Assembly: GCA_037893225.1 (NCBI GenBank)
Contig: JAZGUH010000401.1
Coordinates: 558,001-622,000 of the forward strand
From: Hippasteria phrygiana
Lineage: Eukaryota > Echinodermata > Asteroidea > Valvatida > Goniasteridae
DNA length: 64,000 nucleotides
Direction: 5' to 3'
The translations under genes were made by a program, and so were the position numbers. The notes beneath the pieces were generated by a model, which was not told the DNA's origin, did no database searches, and saw only the letters and a list, made by a program, of their open reading frames with translations. Below, one piece after another: positions 43,000 through 54,300 of the stretch (position 1 is the stretch's first letter; every line of letters starts with the position of its first letter).

Positions 43000-43560
43000 T
43001 GTATACTAACATACCTGGTACTGGTAGGGCTGTGCCGAATATTCGAATATGTATTTTTGAGTTCGAATATTTAAAGGTGAAATGCAAAGGAATGTAAGAA
43101 GCTGGAAAAGTTCAATGTTTGATAACGAAATTGTATTCTGGGGGGTTATTTCAAGGTAACTCCAGACATAATAGCAGCTGATGCCTCAAATTATATTGTA
43201 AAAACTCTCCAAGAATATGGAAATAGATCGTTGATTAATAAAATTATAAAACTTGCACAGTTAGCATTGTATGTAATGATATACTGGTGCAAACGTTGAG
43301 GAAATAAATGATGAAACCTTCCAAACGGCATTTCGAACTGGAAATCGGATGACTGGAAGTCCGAAGAGGCCGGAAGATCATGGCTGCATCTGATGAAGTT
43401 GAACATTCTGCAAGTAAGTATCTCTCTGCGAGCACAAATTGTGGCGTGGAGAGATTTATATTATTGGCTTAATAATATTGTCCAATCAGTTTTATATAGA
43501 TAGTGTTGATGCAGATAAGTCACTGCTGTTCTGTTATAGCGCACTCACACATTTACTTGG
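43000..43560. other. Gene-free stretch before the LINE
   Basis: AT-rich, no recognised coding sequence. The exact 5' boundary of the LINE is not visible. Confidence 0.35.
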
Positions 43561-43627
43561 TGGAGTACAGAGACAACTCTTAAAACACACAAACAACCTC
43601 ATGCTTTGAAAGCCATGTTTCACAATT

Positions 43628-43885
43628 ATGAGACAAAAAAAGAACTTGAAAGACAACAGACAACACAAGAACACATTCATCAATGATGATCTCACTCCGC
43701 TTCGTTTTAAGATAGTACGAGAAATTAAGAATGATGACTCCATACAGAGGGTGTGGACGATAGACGGTAAAATCTTCTGTCTCACAAAGGAGCAAGGCAG
43801 GGATGTTAAGAAAGTGATTGACTCGGCCGACGACTTGTTGAAAATCGGCTGGAGTGAAGAAAAAGTGTCTGTGCATCTACCTTGA
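43628..43885 (+). pseudogene. LINE ORF1 C-terminal remnant
   Basis: 85 codons with FINDDLTPLRFKIVREIK and RVWTIDGKIFCL, a conserved tail of ORF1 proteins in this LINE group. The upstream part of ORF1 is not recognisable. Its stop at 43883-43885 lies 58 bases before the first ATG of ORF2. Confidence 0.6.
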
Positions 43886-43943
43886 ACTGTAGGAAAACGC
43901 AGGCCCAGATGAACTTGAAGATGAACTTGAAGGTGAATTTGCT

Positions 43944-46900
43944 GTGCTCCATGACCATTGCTATTTTAGCGAGTCTTTTAAATTATGTAAAATAATGGAT
44001 CTTAATGTATGTGGGTTAAATTCAAAACTAAAATATGGTGTGCTTGAACAATATATTGCTGACTATGACATTGCTTGTTTAAGTGAAACTAAATCTGATA
44101 TGTTTGACTCAGAAATCATCAAGGGCTTTCATGCTATTTGTCTTCAGAAGAAAAACTGCCGACACAGGTTTGGCGGCATTCATGGTATTACAGTACTTGT
44201 CAAAAGTAATATTTTCAATTATGTTTCTATTGTAGAAAACACATGCTCAAACTCAGTTTTATGGCTAAATATTGACAAAAAGGCGTTTGGATATGAATTT
44301 GTTGTTGGTGTGGTCTATGCACCTCATGAAGGTTCAAAATATTATACTAAAGACATTTTTGATGAAATTGCAGACGACTGTATTAATATCAAATGTAAAT
44401 ACAATGTGCCTCTATGTCTGATAGGAGATTTTAATGCCAGGTCAGGTAATCTGAATGGTTTTGTTACATTAGAGGACTCGGTTGCTCCTGTCTTTGGAAT
44501 TGAGTTAGGAAATGACAGCTTATTTAGTGCCAAGGACAAATTAGAATCTCTCGGTATATCAACGACTAGGTGTAACTCTGATTCTTGCATAAACAATAAC
44601 GGTTATAATCTTATTAACCTCTGTAAAAATCTTGATATGCATATTGTCAATGGACGAATAGGTGATGATAAAAACATAGGCAGTGTTACCTGCAGTAGCT
44701 CAAGCACGATTGACTATGTTATTGTTTCTACTGAGCTGTTCCCTCAAATTACAAATTTTGCTGTTGGTAATTTTGATGTGTTCCTGTCGGATAAACACAA
44801 CCCAATTTCAGTTACCATAAAAGTTAAGGATGTGTAATACACAGATAGATTTAAGGAGCAGGTATCAATTGTAGATATACAAACCACTACTAAAACTAAA
44901 ACGAAATGGGATTCGACTTTCTCTGTTCAATATAAAAATGCATTTGATGAAGATGAAATTATGAAATTGCAAGCAAAAGTAGTGGAAAATGAATTTCTGC
45001 AAATGACACAGTCCGATATGGATGACATCACAAGTATTTTGAGTGCCCAATTCATGAATTCTGCTTTTCAAACTGGTATAAGTAAGCAATGTAAAACAAA
45101 CTCGTTTAAAAATACGAATAAATCTAAAAATGTTAGTACAAATAAACCCTGGTTTAATAGTGACTGTAAAAAAGTCAGATCTGAGTATTTGAAAATTAAA
45201 AATAAACTGAAAAACATCCATTCACCTGAAGCTCAAGCCAAACTTAAATATACTAGTAAAAAATACAAGAAGCTTATTAATAAAACCAAACAGGACTTTA
45301 GTAAAAAACTTAATAATAAAATAAGGACACTTAAGAGCACTAATCCAAGAGAGTATTGGAAAATTATTAATGATGCAAACAATCAGGGTAAAGATGAACT
45401 TGGAAATATTGCCTTGGAAACATTCTTTGAGCATTTTAGAAACTTAAGTCAGGTCCAATCGGAAAATGTGGAAGTTAAATCTAACGACATTGACCCAAGG
45501 AAAATTGATCACTCTGTAAATGAAGAAATAAATAAGAGTTTTACTAAAAATGAAATTTTGGTTCAAATAAGGAAACTAAAAAATAATAAGGCTGCTGGTG
45601 TTGACTTAATCATTAACGAATTTCTTAAACACTGTCCTGAGTCAATGATTACACTTATTTTATCTCTGTTTAATTTAATATTAAATACTGGTTTCATCCC
45701 AACAGAATGGTGTATTGGTCTGATTAGACCGCTGTATAAAAATAATGGTTCGCTTAAAGATGCTGATAATTATAGAGGGATCACACTGTTGAGCTGTTTA
45801 GGTAAATTATTCACGGCAGTCATCAATGCTCGACTTTCACTTTACTTGGAATGTGCCGGCATTCTTGGGGATGAACAGGCTGGTTTCCGTGAAGGGTATT
45901 CCACCATTGACCAAATGTTTGTACTTCATGCCATTGTTAACTTGTATTTAAATGACAAAAAGCGTCTTTATTGCGCTTTTATTGACTACCGTAAAGCATT
46001 TGACATGGTTGACCGAGCATCATTATGGTCGAAGTTAATTGCGTGTGAAATTAATGGAAAAATAATAACAGTGATTTATAACATGTATCAGAATGCCAAA
46101 TCTTGTGTTAAGCTTGGAAACAAAATGTCAGATTTTTTCTGCTGTAATATTGGTGTTAGACAGGGTGAGAATTTATCCCCCCTTTTGTTTTCAATTTATT
46201 TAAATGACTTTGAGTACTGTATAAGCAGGAAATATAATGGTCTGGAATCATTATCATCGAAGTTCCGTAACGAATTGAGTAATGGTGATATTGAAGTATT
46301 TTTGAAATTGTACACACTGTTATATGCAGATGACCCAATAGTCATGGCCGAATCGGAACAAGAGCTGCAGAAAGCTCTTAATGCAGTGGTCGATTACTGT
46401 AAAGATTGGAAACCTTAAGTAAACCCAAGAAAAGCAAAGGTTGTGATTTTTTCTAAAGGAAAAGTTAAAAAGCATTCAGATTTCATGTTTGGAAATGACA
46501 AGCTGGAAGTTGTTGATGATTTTATTTACCTTGGTGCCAAATTTAATTATAATGGCAGATTCTCTAAAGCAATTAATAAGCAAGTTGAACAAGCCCAGAG
46601 GTCCATGTATGGCTTAATAACTAAGTCACGTAAGCTCGATTTACCTGTTGATATACAATTGGAATTATTCGACCAATTAGTCATCCCAATTTTAATTTAT
46701 GGTAGTGAAGTTTGGGGTTTTGAGAAACTTGAGCAAATAGAGTGTATGTATAGACAATTTTGCAAACATCTTCTAGGTATCAACAAAAACTCTGCAAACT
46801 GCATGGTGTATGGTGAAATTGGTAGAACCAACATTAGCAAGATAGTGGAATGTAGAATGGTTAATTTTTGGGCACGCATTGTCAATAGCAAACAAAGTAA

Positions 46901-47497
46901 ACTTTCAAATGTAATGTATCGACTGTTGAAAACACTCTTTGATAACAACATTTATAAATCGCCATGGTTGTCAAAAGTTAAAAATATTTTAGATAAAGCT
47001 GGTATGTCTAACCTCTTGGACAATAACAGTGTCATTAACAGCAAGTGGTTAAAACAGGCCATTGACCTGAGATTGACAGATATGTTTTGGCAAAATTGGA
47101 ATTCTGAGGTTCAAACTAATGGCTTGTGTACAAATTATAGAATATTTAAACAAAACCCATGTTTTGAGCAATATCTCTCAAGTTTAAGTAACTCACATCG
47201 TGTAAATCTTTGTAGATTTAAATGTAGAAGCAGCAAACTACCAATTGTTACTGAGAAATATTCAACGAACACAATTGTTGAACCGCACTGCCCTTTATGT
47301 CAACACCAAGATAGGGATGAATTCCATTATTTGTTTAAATGTTCATTCTTTGAAATGGAAAGAAAAAATATTTAAATTCATACTATAGAATCAGGCCAAA
47401 CACTCTTAAAATGTATTATTTATTTAACACAACTAATACTCACGAATTAGATAATCTTGCAAAATTCACCCAGGTAATTATGTTAAAATTTAAATAG
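43944..47497 (+). pseudogene. LINE ORF2: endonuclease and reverse transcriptase, two stops and one frameshift
   Basis: One frame runs from 43944 (or the internal ATG at 43995) to 47375, broken only by TAA at 44835-44837 and at 46416-46418. Endonuclease: MDLNVCGLNSK start, CLSETKSD, IGDFNARSG, STIDYVIVS, SDKHNPIS. Reverse transcriptase: NNKAAGVDLIINEF, DNYRGITLLSCLGKLF, FIDYRKAFDMVDRASLW, GVRQGENLSPLLFSIYLND and the YADD catalytic box at 46323-46334. The C-terminal CPLCQHQDRDEFHYLFKC is a CCHC motif. At the A-run near 47362-47370 the frame shifts and continues in another frame to TAG at 47495-47497. Such light damage implies a fairly recent insertion. Confidence 0.85.
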
Positions 47498-48016
47498 TTC
47501 GTTGTATTTGTTCTGATGTTCTTTTTAAAATGTTTAGATTTGTATTGTTTTCTTGTGATCTGGTGCCTGTAATGTGACATGTAGTTATAGTGTATTATAT
47601 TATTTATCTATTTATCTATTTATTTATTTATTTGTATTTGTATTTTATGTGTGTAAATAGGTACAGGAAGGGGTGTGTATTTATTGTTTAGTTTTAGCTT
47701 AATTTATAATTTATTTATTTATATATATGTGTATGTGAGTTTGTATATGCCGGCAACCGTGGACCTAGGACAAAAGAATTCGAGCGTAGACAAAGGGGTC
47801 CACGTTTGACCTAACGTCCACGATTGAAAATCGTGTACAAAACCAATGGGAGGCCTTCCGAAAAAGTTAGAGTATAAACAAAAGAGGAACAATGGGAGGT
47901 CCACGATTGCACCCGTTTACATGACTGTGTGTGTGTGTGTGTATGTATATATTTATGTTTATTTTAGATTAATGTTTTGTTAAATTGTTAAAGGTGTGAA
48001 CTATTTTGTATGTACA
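47498..48016. other. LINE 3' region with ATTT microsatellite, plus a MITE
   Basis: 47600-47640 is (TTTA/TCTA)n. The MITE at 47743-47922 and a (GT)n at 47925-47942 follow. The Gypsy 5' LTR begins at 48017. Confidence 0.5.
47743..47922. mobile_element. GTCCACGATTG MITE, copy A
   Basis: Ends GCCGGCAACCGTGGAC and GTCCACGATTGCACCCG are inverted. The body (CGTCCACGATTGAAAATCGT, TTCCGAAAAAGTTAGAGTA, CAAAAGAGGAACAATGGGAG) matches 60447-60620 in complement. Confidence 0.75.
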
Positions 48017-49205
48017 TGTAGAGGATGTCTAATTCCCCCATTGTTTAATCATTAATTTATTGTATTTAAGTAGACAACCTTATTGTAATTTACTGACTTA
48101 TGCATCGCTCCCACATGTTTATTTAACAAGTATAATCACTGGAGACATTGTACGTGTGCATTTCAAACAAACTTTGGAAGTCAGACACTTGTAGTTCGTG
48201 AATATCATGGTTATTTGATTAGGACATAGTAAATGATTTTCTGCATACTCAGTTTACTGTATTTAAGTTAAAATTCATATATTGTAATAATCTTACTGTT
48301 AATGGACTTCCATTAAGCAGCCATTATAATTATCTGTCTGACGTGAACTACATGTTGTAATTGTCAACTGCTGTTGCCATGTGCGGGCATAGGCTACCGC
48401 CTGCTCTGACTGTTGTTACAGGTAACGTTTGACACAATTTTGAACGGATTTTAATTATATAATTTCACATTTTATTTGCCAAATTGCAGCTTAGAGGCCT
48501 TTCTTATTTTGACCGCAAATATTTATAGATCCATTCAGTGATAATTTTAAGAATGATAAGGAAGTGTAAAAGGTGAATTTTTGACTCTAAAAATGGAGCG
48601 TCCTGTAGAGAAATAAGGTCAGAGAGAAACGTGCATTTATGTTGATTACAGAGTATGACCATGACTTGTGCTAAACAATACTGCATGGAGGAATATGGGA
48701 TTTCTAAGTCTACAAACACTATAATTTATGTATGCGTTTCTGTTTAGTGGGCCTATAATTCGTGATCTCAACCATAAGTGTATGAAGTTTTGTAGATTGG
48801 GCGATTGTGTAATAAATTCGTAATCAAGGGCGGACTTGTGTTTGGGTTGGGTGTGCTGCATTCGTCGGCGTGCGCTAAAGGTTGCCTATAGTACTAGTTT
48901 GAGGTTTCTTCTGCCTTTGAGTATTTGTGCCCAATCGCCCTTTCTATCCTAATGCCATATATTATTTCTTTTTGTGTCAATTTGATAACTTTATGTTACA
49001 AAATAAACTAAAGTACCTGTATAACTGTTTATATACTTCTGCCTGCCCTGACTGTTACAGGTGCAGGTTCGTCACTGAATAAACAACTTGAGAGCCAGAA
49101 TTGTGTCTGTCAACCTATCTGTCCTGAACCTGTGTGCCAGAGTCCCCCCCCCCCCCCCCTTCCCGAGTTCACCACAGAGGCCATCTTCCCTCTCCCCTCC
49201 TCACA
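48017..49205 (+). repeat. 5' LTR
   Basis: Begins TGTAGAGGATG, ends CTCACA. Contains the TGACTGTTgTTACAGGT word twice (near 48408 and 49048) and a C-run at 49145-49160. Compared with the 3' LTR it lacks 21 bases around 48171 and has a 3-base gain near 48413. Small minus-strand open frames (48504-48861) recur in both LTRs and have no protein resemblance. Confidence 0.92.
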
Positions 49206-49207
49206 AG

Positions 49208-49222
49208 CGTAGTCGGCAGGAT
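49208..49222 (+). promoter_or_regulatory. Primer-binding site, complementary to tRNA-Ser
   Basis: CGTAGTCGGCAGGAT is the complement of the 3' acceptor/T-arm bases of eukaryotic tRNA-Ser(UGA/AGA) just before CCA. The three bases that should pair with CCA (49205-49207) read AAG rather than TGG. Confidence 0.65.
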
Positions 49223-50027
49223 GGATGGAGTTGAGTCAACAATGAGCACCTGACAAGACTGAGGTCTAGCCCAGATCCCAAGATTAAATATCGTCGTAGA
49301 TCATGTATCCTTATTTTTGATGTAATAACATTTTGTGATCTGATTGTGTTATTGTTTTCTGCTCTGAGTAACAGTCATACAGCCAATGTGAGTGTTCATA
49401 ATACATTGATAAAGTGATTTTACAAGTCAAGTGTTAATAGTTCTTTGTGTATTGCCAACTGCAGAAGCTTACACGAGTATATCCAAGTGTTCTTTATCAT
49501 TTGACTATTAAAATTGTTGGTGATTACATTTTATCCTCAAAGATATTTGCCATATTTTAGTGTGGAAGACCAGCCAGCTGAAATTTGTGTGGAGTAAATT
49601 TGCCCTCCTTAAGTTTTAAATCTTTGAGTTAAGATAAAAGATTAAGACAAAGTTGACGTTTTGGCAATTGTTGTTCGACTATAGAGGTAAATTAAAGTTA
49701 TACTTCATAAGTATTAATATTGCCGAGCAACCGAAGCTTACATGTGCTAAATATATATACCAAAGTGCTCTTTTTCATTTGATCTTTTTCATTAAAACCT
49801 GGTTATCTTTAAAGGTGCTTGTCATATTTTAGAGAGGAAGGCCAGTCAGGTTTGCTATAGTGTGCTAACATTTTTGTGTAAGACTAATTTGGCATGTTCA
49901 ATCTGCTCGTTAAGATAAAATGTATGACTAAAGAGGTACATTTAATTGTTTTGTTATAAGGGACTGTTGAGTGATAAAGTAAGCACAAGTAAATTTATAA
50001 GTGCATACAGTGACATAAAAGTTCATA
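49223..50027 (+). other. Gypsy leader with a duplicated segment
   Basis: About 800 bases without a reading frame. 49464-49600 and 49733-49860 are diverged direct copies (AGAAGCTTACACGAGTATAT against CGAAGCTTACATGTGCTAAA, then CATATTTTAG and GACCAGCCAG against GGCCAGTCAG). Confidence 0.55.
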
Positions 50028-51362
50028 ATGGTAAAATACGTCAAGGTAAAGGGCAGAGATGTTGTGCACCAGTTCCCCTTGAAGGCTGACGATGGGCCGC
50101 TAGCATTGGAAGTCCTTCGAACAGAGCACCCGACTGCACAGGGATTATTGTTCAGCAGAGAAGATGATAGTCAGGTAGTTGTTCCCGCTCAAGACGGACT
50201 CATTGGCCCACCTCTAGATGGATGGGGAGAGTATGAGTATACAGTATTAACACCAGCACCTAACCCTACTGCGGTACAACCTACGGTGACAGACAAACTA
50301 CTAGAGATACTGGCCACACCTCGTACCCAGCTGGTGATGTCCCCCGAACGAAAAATCACTCCGTTCGATGGCAAGCCTAATGATGTCCAAGATTTTGTAA
50401 CCTTCATTAAGGATGCATATCAGCGATATTCCATACCGGCTGTACAGAGGGGTGCATTCCTCGTTGATTACTTACGTGGGATGCCCAAGTCAGAGGTCAA
50501 GGCTCTACTAGCAGGCGGGCAGACAATAGAAGAGGTGCTCACATTCCTCAAGAACTCGTACGGTGAGAAGTTGGCAGTTGGGGAACTTCAACGACTGTTC
50601 CTAGAGCGAAAGCAACGCCAGGGCGAAGGAGTTAGAGACTTTGCTGTAGACTTAGAGAGACGGTTTCTGCGGCTCACCAGACGTGATGAGAAGCTCTATT
50701 CATCCCCCAACGCAGCACTGACGGAGCAGTTCATAGAAGGACTGAGTGATACATACATGCGCAATACATGTAGAGACCTATATGAAGGAGGGGCAATGAC
50801 ATCTTTTCAAGACCTGCGAGAGTATGTGCTTAAACGGGAGGGACAAGAAGATGCCCGGTATAGAGCCGTCGCCAACAACTCGTCGGCCCAACAAGCCGCC
50901 ATGCAGTTGGGAAACGGAAATACAACCTCTACAGTGGACCTCCTCGATGCTTTCAAGGAGATGACGGACAGAGTGGTGAAAGCTGTCCAGGATGTTGTTA
51001 GGCCACCAAACTACCCCCCGCAAGAACCTTTCCGGTACCAGAATGCCAGACCTTCACCAGATGTTGGCGTACCTTATCCGCAGCAGTTTCCGCAACAGTT
51101 TCCCAACCCCCCTGATGTTCCACAGAGGTTCAGCCAGTCAGGATACAGAGGACCATGCTATGCATGTGGCTTCATGGGTCACTTTGCCAGGAATTGTCCC
51201 TACAGAGGTACAACCAACGATATATATCGTGGCAGGGGATTCGTACCTGGAACATCAGCACCCAGAACATCAGCACCCAGATATCAGCAACAACGTTACG
51301 AAGAGAGAGCGCAGCAAAGCCGTCAGCCATCCCAGGAGTTAAACGGCCAGCCTCTGCTGTAG
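50028..51362 (+). CDS. gag: Gypsy Gag polyprotein
   Basis: A 444-codon intact frame starting at ATG 50028. The central part (about residues 110-270: ITPFDGKPNDVQDFVTFIKD, LERKQRQGEGVRDFAVDLE, LTEQFIEGLSD) is the capsid-like retrotransposon gag domain. The C-terminal CYACGFMGHFARNCP is a CCHC zinc knuckle (CX2CX4HX4C) that binds genomic RNA, followed by an R/Q-rich tail. Gag packages the element RNA in cytoplasmic particles. It ends TAG at 51360-51362, 15 bases after a candidate frameshift heptamer that would join it to pol in the -1 frame. Confidence 0.9.
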   Translation: MVKYVKVKGRDVVHQFPLKADDGPLALEVLRTEHPTAQGLLFSREDDSQVVVPAQDGLIGPPLDGWGEYEYTVLTPAPNPTAVQPTVTDKLLEILATPRTQLVMSPERKITPFDGKPNDVQDFVTFIKDAYQRYSIPAVQRGAFLVDYLRGMPKSEVKALLAGGQTIEEVLTFLKNSYGEKLAVGELQRLFLERKQRQGEGVRDFAVDLERRFLRLTRRDEKLYSSPNAALTEQFIEGLSDTYMRNTCRDLYEGGAMTSFQDLREYVLKREGQEDARYRAVANNSSAQQAAMQLGNGNTTSTVDLLDAFKEMTDRVVKAVQDVVRPPNYPPQEPFRYQNARPSPDVGVPYPQQFPQQFPNPPDVPQRFSQSGYRGPCYACGFMGHFARNCPYRGTTNDIYRGRGFVPGTSAPRTSAPRYQQQRYEERAQQSRQPSQELNGQPLL

Positions 51363-51380
51363 TGAGCCATACAGCGGGGG
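51338..51380 (+). promoter_or_regulatory. Candidate -1 ribosomal frameshift signal
   Basis: Heptamer G TTA AAC at 51338-51344 in the gag frame, six-base spacer, then an 11-bp stem (51351-51361 with 51370-51380, 8-base loop) that spans the gag stop. Pol is open in the -1 frame here. GUUAAAC is a known functional slippery sequence in other RNA elements. Confidence 0.65.
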
Positions 51381-54300
51381 TTGGTACAGTTGGCTCAACC
51401 ACCAAAGTAGACCAGAAGTTTCTGGCAAAAACAGTCGGTGAATGTTACTCTGTAACTGTAATGTTCTCTGGTGTGACGGTCCCGTGTCTACTAGACCCAG
51501 GTTCTCAAGTGACGACAGTAGGGGAAAAGTATTTTCATGACTATCTTGCTCCCAGCGGCTTTGAACTTAAGCCAATCCCTGAACTATTCACTCTTGTCTC
51601 GGCAAATGGTGCCAGGATGCCTTACATTGGGTACTTTGAGACGGACATCCACGCCATTGGACAGACTATCAATTCTAGAGTGGTGTTGGTTCTTCGAGAG
51701 GAATTCCAAGCCCCACTGGCGAAAGGAGGTGTACAGGGTATTCTTGGCATGAATGTACTCCAGCAATGTTGGGAAGATCTAATGAGCACAAGCCACAGGT
51801 CACATCTGAAGAAGATTCCTTGGCCAACCCAAGACCCTATCTGGCAGAGAGCATTAAATGCAGTGGGGGAGACTTTGCAGTTTGGTGGCAACACTGGGAG
51901 AGTCGGACAAGCATACTTGGGAGGACAAGCAGTTGTTTTATCAGCCCGCCAAGCGGTTGTGGTACATGCAAGAGGAAGCAAAGGCCCTGGAGGAGGAGTA
52001 TATGAAGCTTTTCTGGAGCCAGCTGTGTGTGGGGGAACCCCTGCAGGAGTCGCCGTTCCCCCATGCCTTGTCAAGGTGGAGGCAGGCAGCTTCAAGGTCA
52101 CGATGTATAACGAGACCAATGCCGACATCGTTGTCCCAAAGTCCGCTGAGCTTGGCACCCTCTACGTGGGATCATTATTTAGCGGAGACAGTACCGACCA
52201 AAACGAGACCGGGCAAATGCAGACAGCAGCCATAAACACAATCACAACAAGTGGAGAGACAGGCCAACCGGAAACCCCTGTACCAGTAGACATAGGTGTT
52301 CAGGTTACTCCGGGAGAAACGGCAAAGGTAGTTGACCTGCTGAAGAAACACCAGGATGTTTTCTCGCGACATGCTCAAGACTTGGGGTATACAGAGACCA
52401 TCGTTCATCGCATTGATACAGGGGACAACCATCCGATTCGTCAGCGTCATCGCCCACTTCCACCCTCTCAGTACAGAGCTGTGCGAGAACACATCAGTAG
52501 TTTACTGAAGGAGGGCGTCATACAAGAAAGTGCAAGTCCCTGGGCTTCACCGGTAGTGGTTGTCCAAAAGAAGGATGGCAGTGTACGCCTATGTATAGAT
52601 TACCGCCAGCTGAACAAGCTGACACATCGAGATTCGTTCCCTCTCCCTCGAATAGAGGAGTCTCTACAAGCCCTTGGAGGTGCAAAGTATTTTAGCGTGT
52701 TGGATCTTACGAGTGTATACTATCAAGTAGCAGTACACCCGGATGATGTGCAAAAAACGGCCTTCAGTGTGCCCTTTGGGATGTTTGAATATACCCGACT
52801 GCCCTTTGGCCTTTCGAATGCACCTGCAACATTCCAACGCCTAATGCAGAGATGCCTGGGTGACCAGTGTTTTGATAAGTGCTAATCTACCTCGATGACA
52901 TAATTGTGTACTCACCAGATCTGGATACTCACTTGGTCCATCTTGACAGAGTGTTCAACAGGCTTCGCAACCACGGTCTAAAGCTAAAGCCAGAGAAATG
53001 CCATCTTCTGCAGCCAGAGGTTCAGTACCTTGGTCACCGGGTGTCCAACATTGGGGTGGCAGTGGATCCGGAAAAGGTAAAGGTGGTGCAAGAATGGCCA
53101 GAGCCTACATGCGTCAGAGATGTTCGAGCTTTCCTTGGGTTCACAGGCTTCTTCCGACGTTTCATACAGGGTTATGCCAGTATCGCTGGTCCATTGTTCC
53201 AGTATCTGAAGGGCAATCAGAAGAAGCAGAAGGGTACCCGACCTGCGAACACCCCCATTGTCCTGGACGAGGCAGGAAAGACAGCCTTTCACACGCTTAT
53301 TGGTCACCTTACCTCTGCACCCATTCTCTCCTATGCTGACTTCTCTAGGCCATTCCGGCTTGAAACTGATGCTAGTGCAACAGGGCTTGGAGCCGTTCTG
53401 TTTCAGGAAGATGATAAGGGAAGACGCCATGTCATCGCTTATGCTTCACGGACACTGCATCCGACAGAGAGAAGTGGGCGCTACAGTGCTTTTAAGTTGG
53501 AATTGTTGGCAGTCAAGTGGGCTGTAACAGAAGTCTTTAAGGACTATCTCCTTGGAAACAAGTGTCATGTCGTAACTGATCACCATCCACTGCTTTTCGT
53601 AGATAAGGCAAATCTGAGATGCATTGAGATGAAGTGGATGCAGCAACTTAGCTCGTACGACTACGAACTAAGCTACAGGCCAGGAAAAAGTAACCAGGCC
53701 CCAGATGCCTTGTCTCGACGGAACACAGGTGTCAATGCAGTCAAACCAGAGGATGCCTCCCCTCCACCAGCTGTAGTGGCAACGTCCTCCGAGGTTGGGG
53801 CTTGTCTAGATGGCCACTCGCCTGGAATTGAACTTCCAGTTGCCTTTAATAATAATAATACTATAATAATACAAGCATTTGTAAAGCGCCATCTATCTAT
53901 GTAGACATATTCCGAGGCGCTTGAAGAAAAGAAACTGTCCAGAACTCTACAAATAATTAAATATACATGTACATGTATGTATACTTGAAACAAAACCAGC
54001 AATCTAATTATAAGTTGAGTTAAACAGGAATGTTTTAAGAAGGCATTTGAAGGTATGTAAAGATTGACAGCTACGAATTTCCTGAGGCAAAGAGTTCCAT
54101 AGAGTGGGCGCCGTAACTGAGAAGGCATAGTCCCCATACGATGTTCTAGTTCTTGGTGTCACAAGAAGATGTTTGTCAGATGACCTTAGGTGGCGATTAG
54201 GGGAATACTGGGTGAAGAGATCCTGCAGATATGTTGGTGCGCTGTCATTGAGGGCTTTCCAGGTAAGTAGGATTATTTTGAAGGCAACCCTCTGTTTGAC

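Larger units (their letters stand above)
43561..47497 (+). mobile_element. Non-LTR retrotransposon (LINE), 5'-truncated, nearly intact ORF2
   Basis: Carries the end of ORF1, then an ORF2 with apurinic endonuclease, reverse transcriptase and a C-terminal CCHC. After 47497 an AT-rich 3' region follows. Overall order and motifs fit the CR1/L2/Jockey assemblage; I do not assign a clade. Codon use is strongly AT-biased compared with the Gypsy element that follows. Confidence 0.85.

Noticed and set aside
48504..48861. Minus-strand frames of 71 codons, repeated at 56911-57268
   Set aside because: They lie inside the two LTRs and are duplicated only because the LTRs are.
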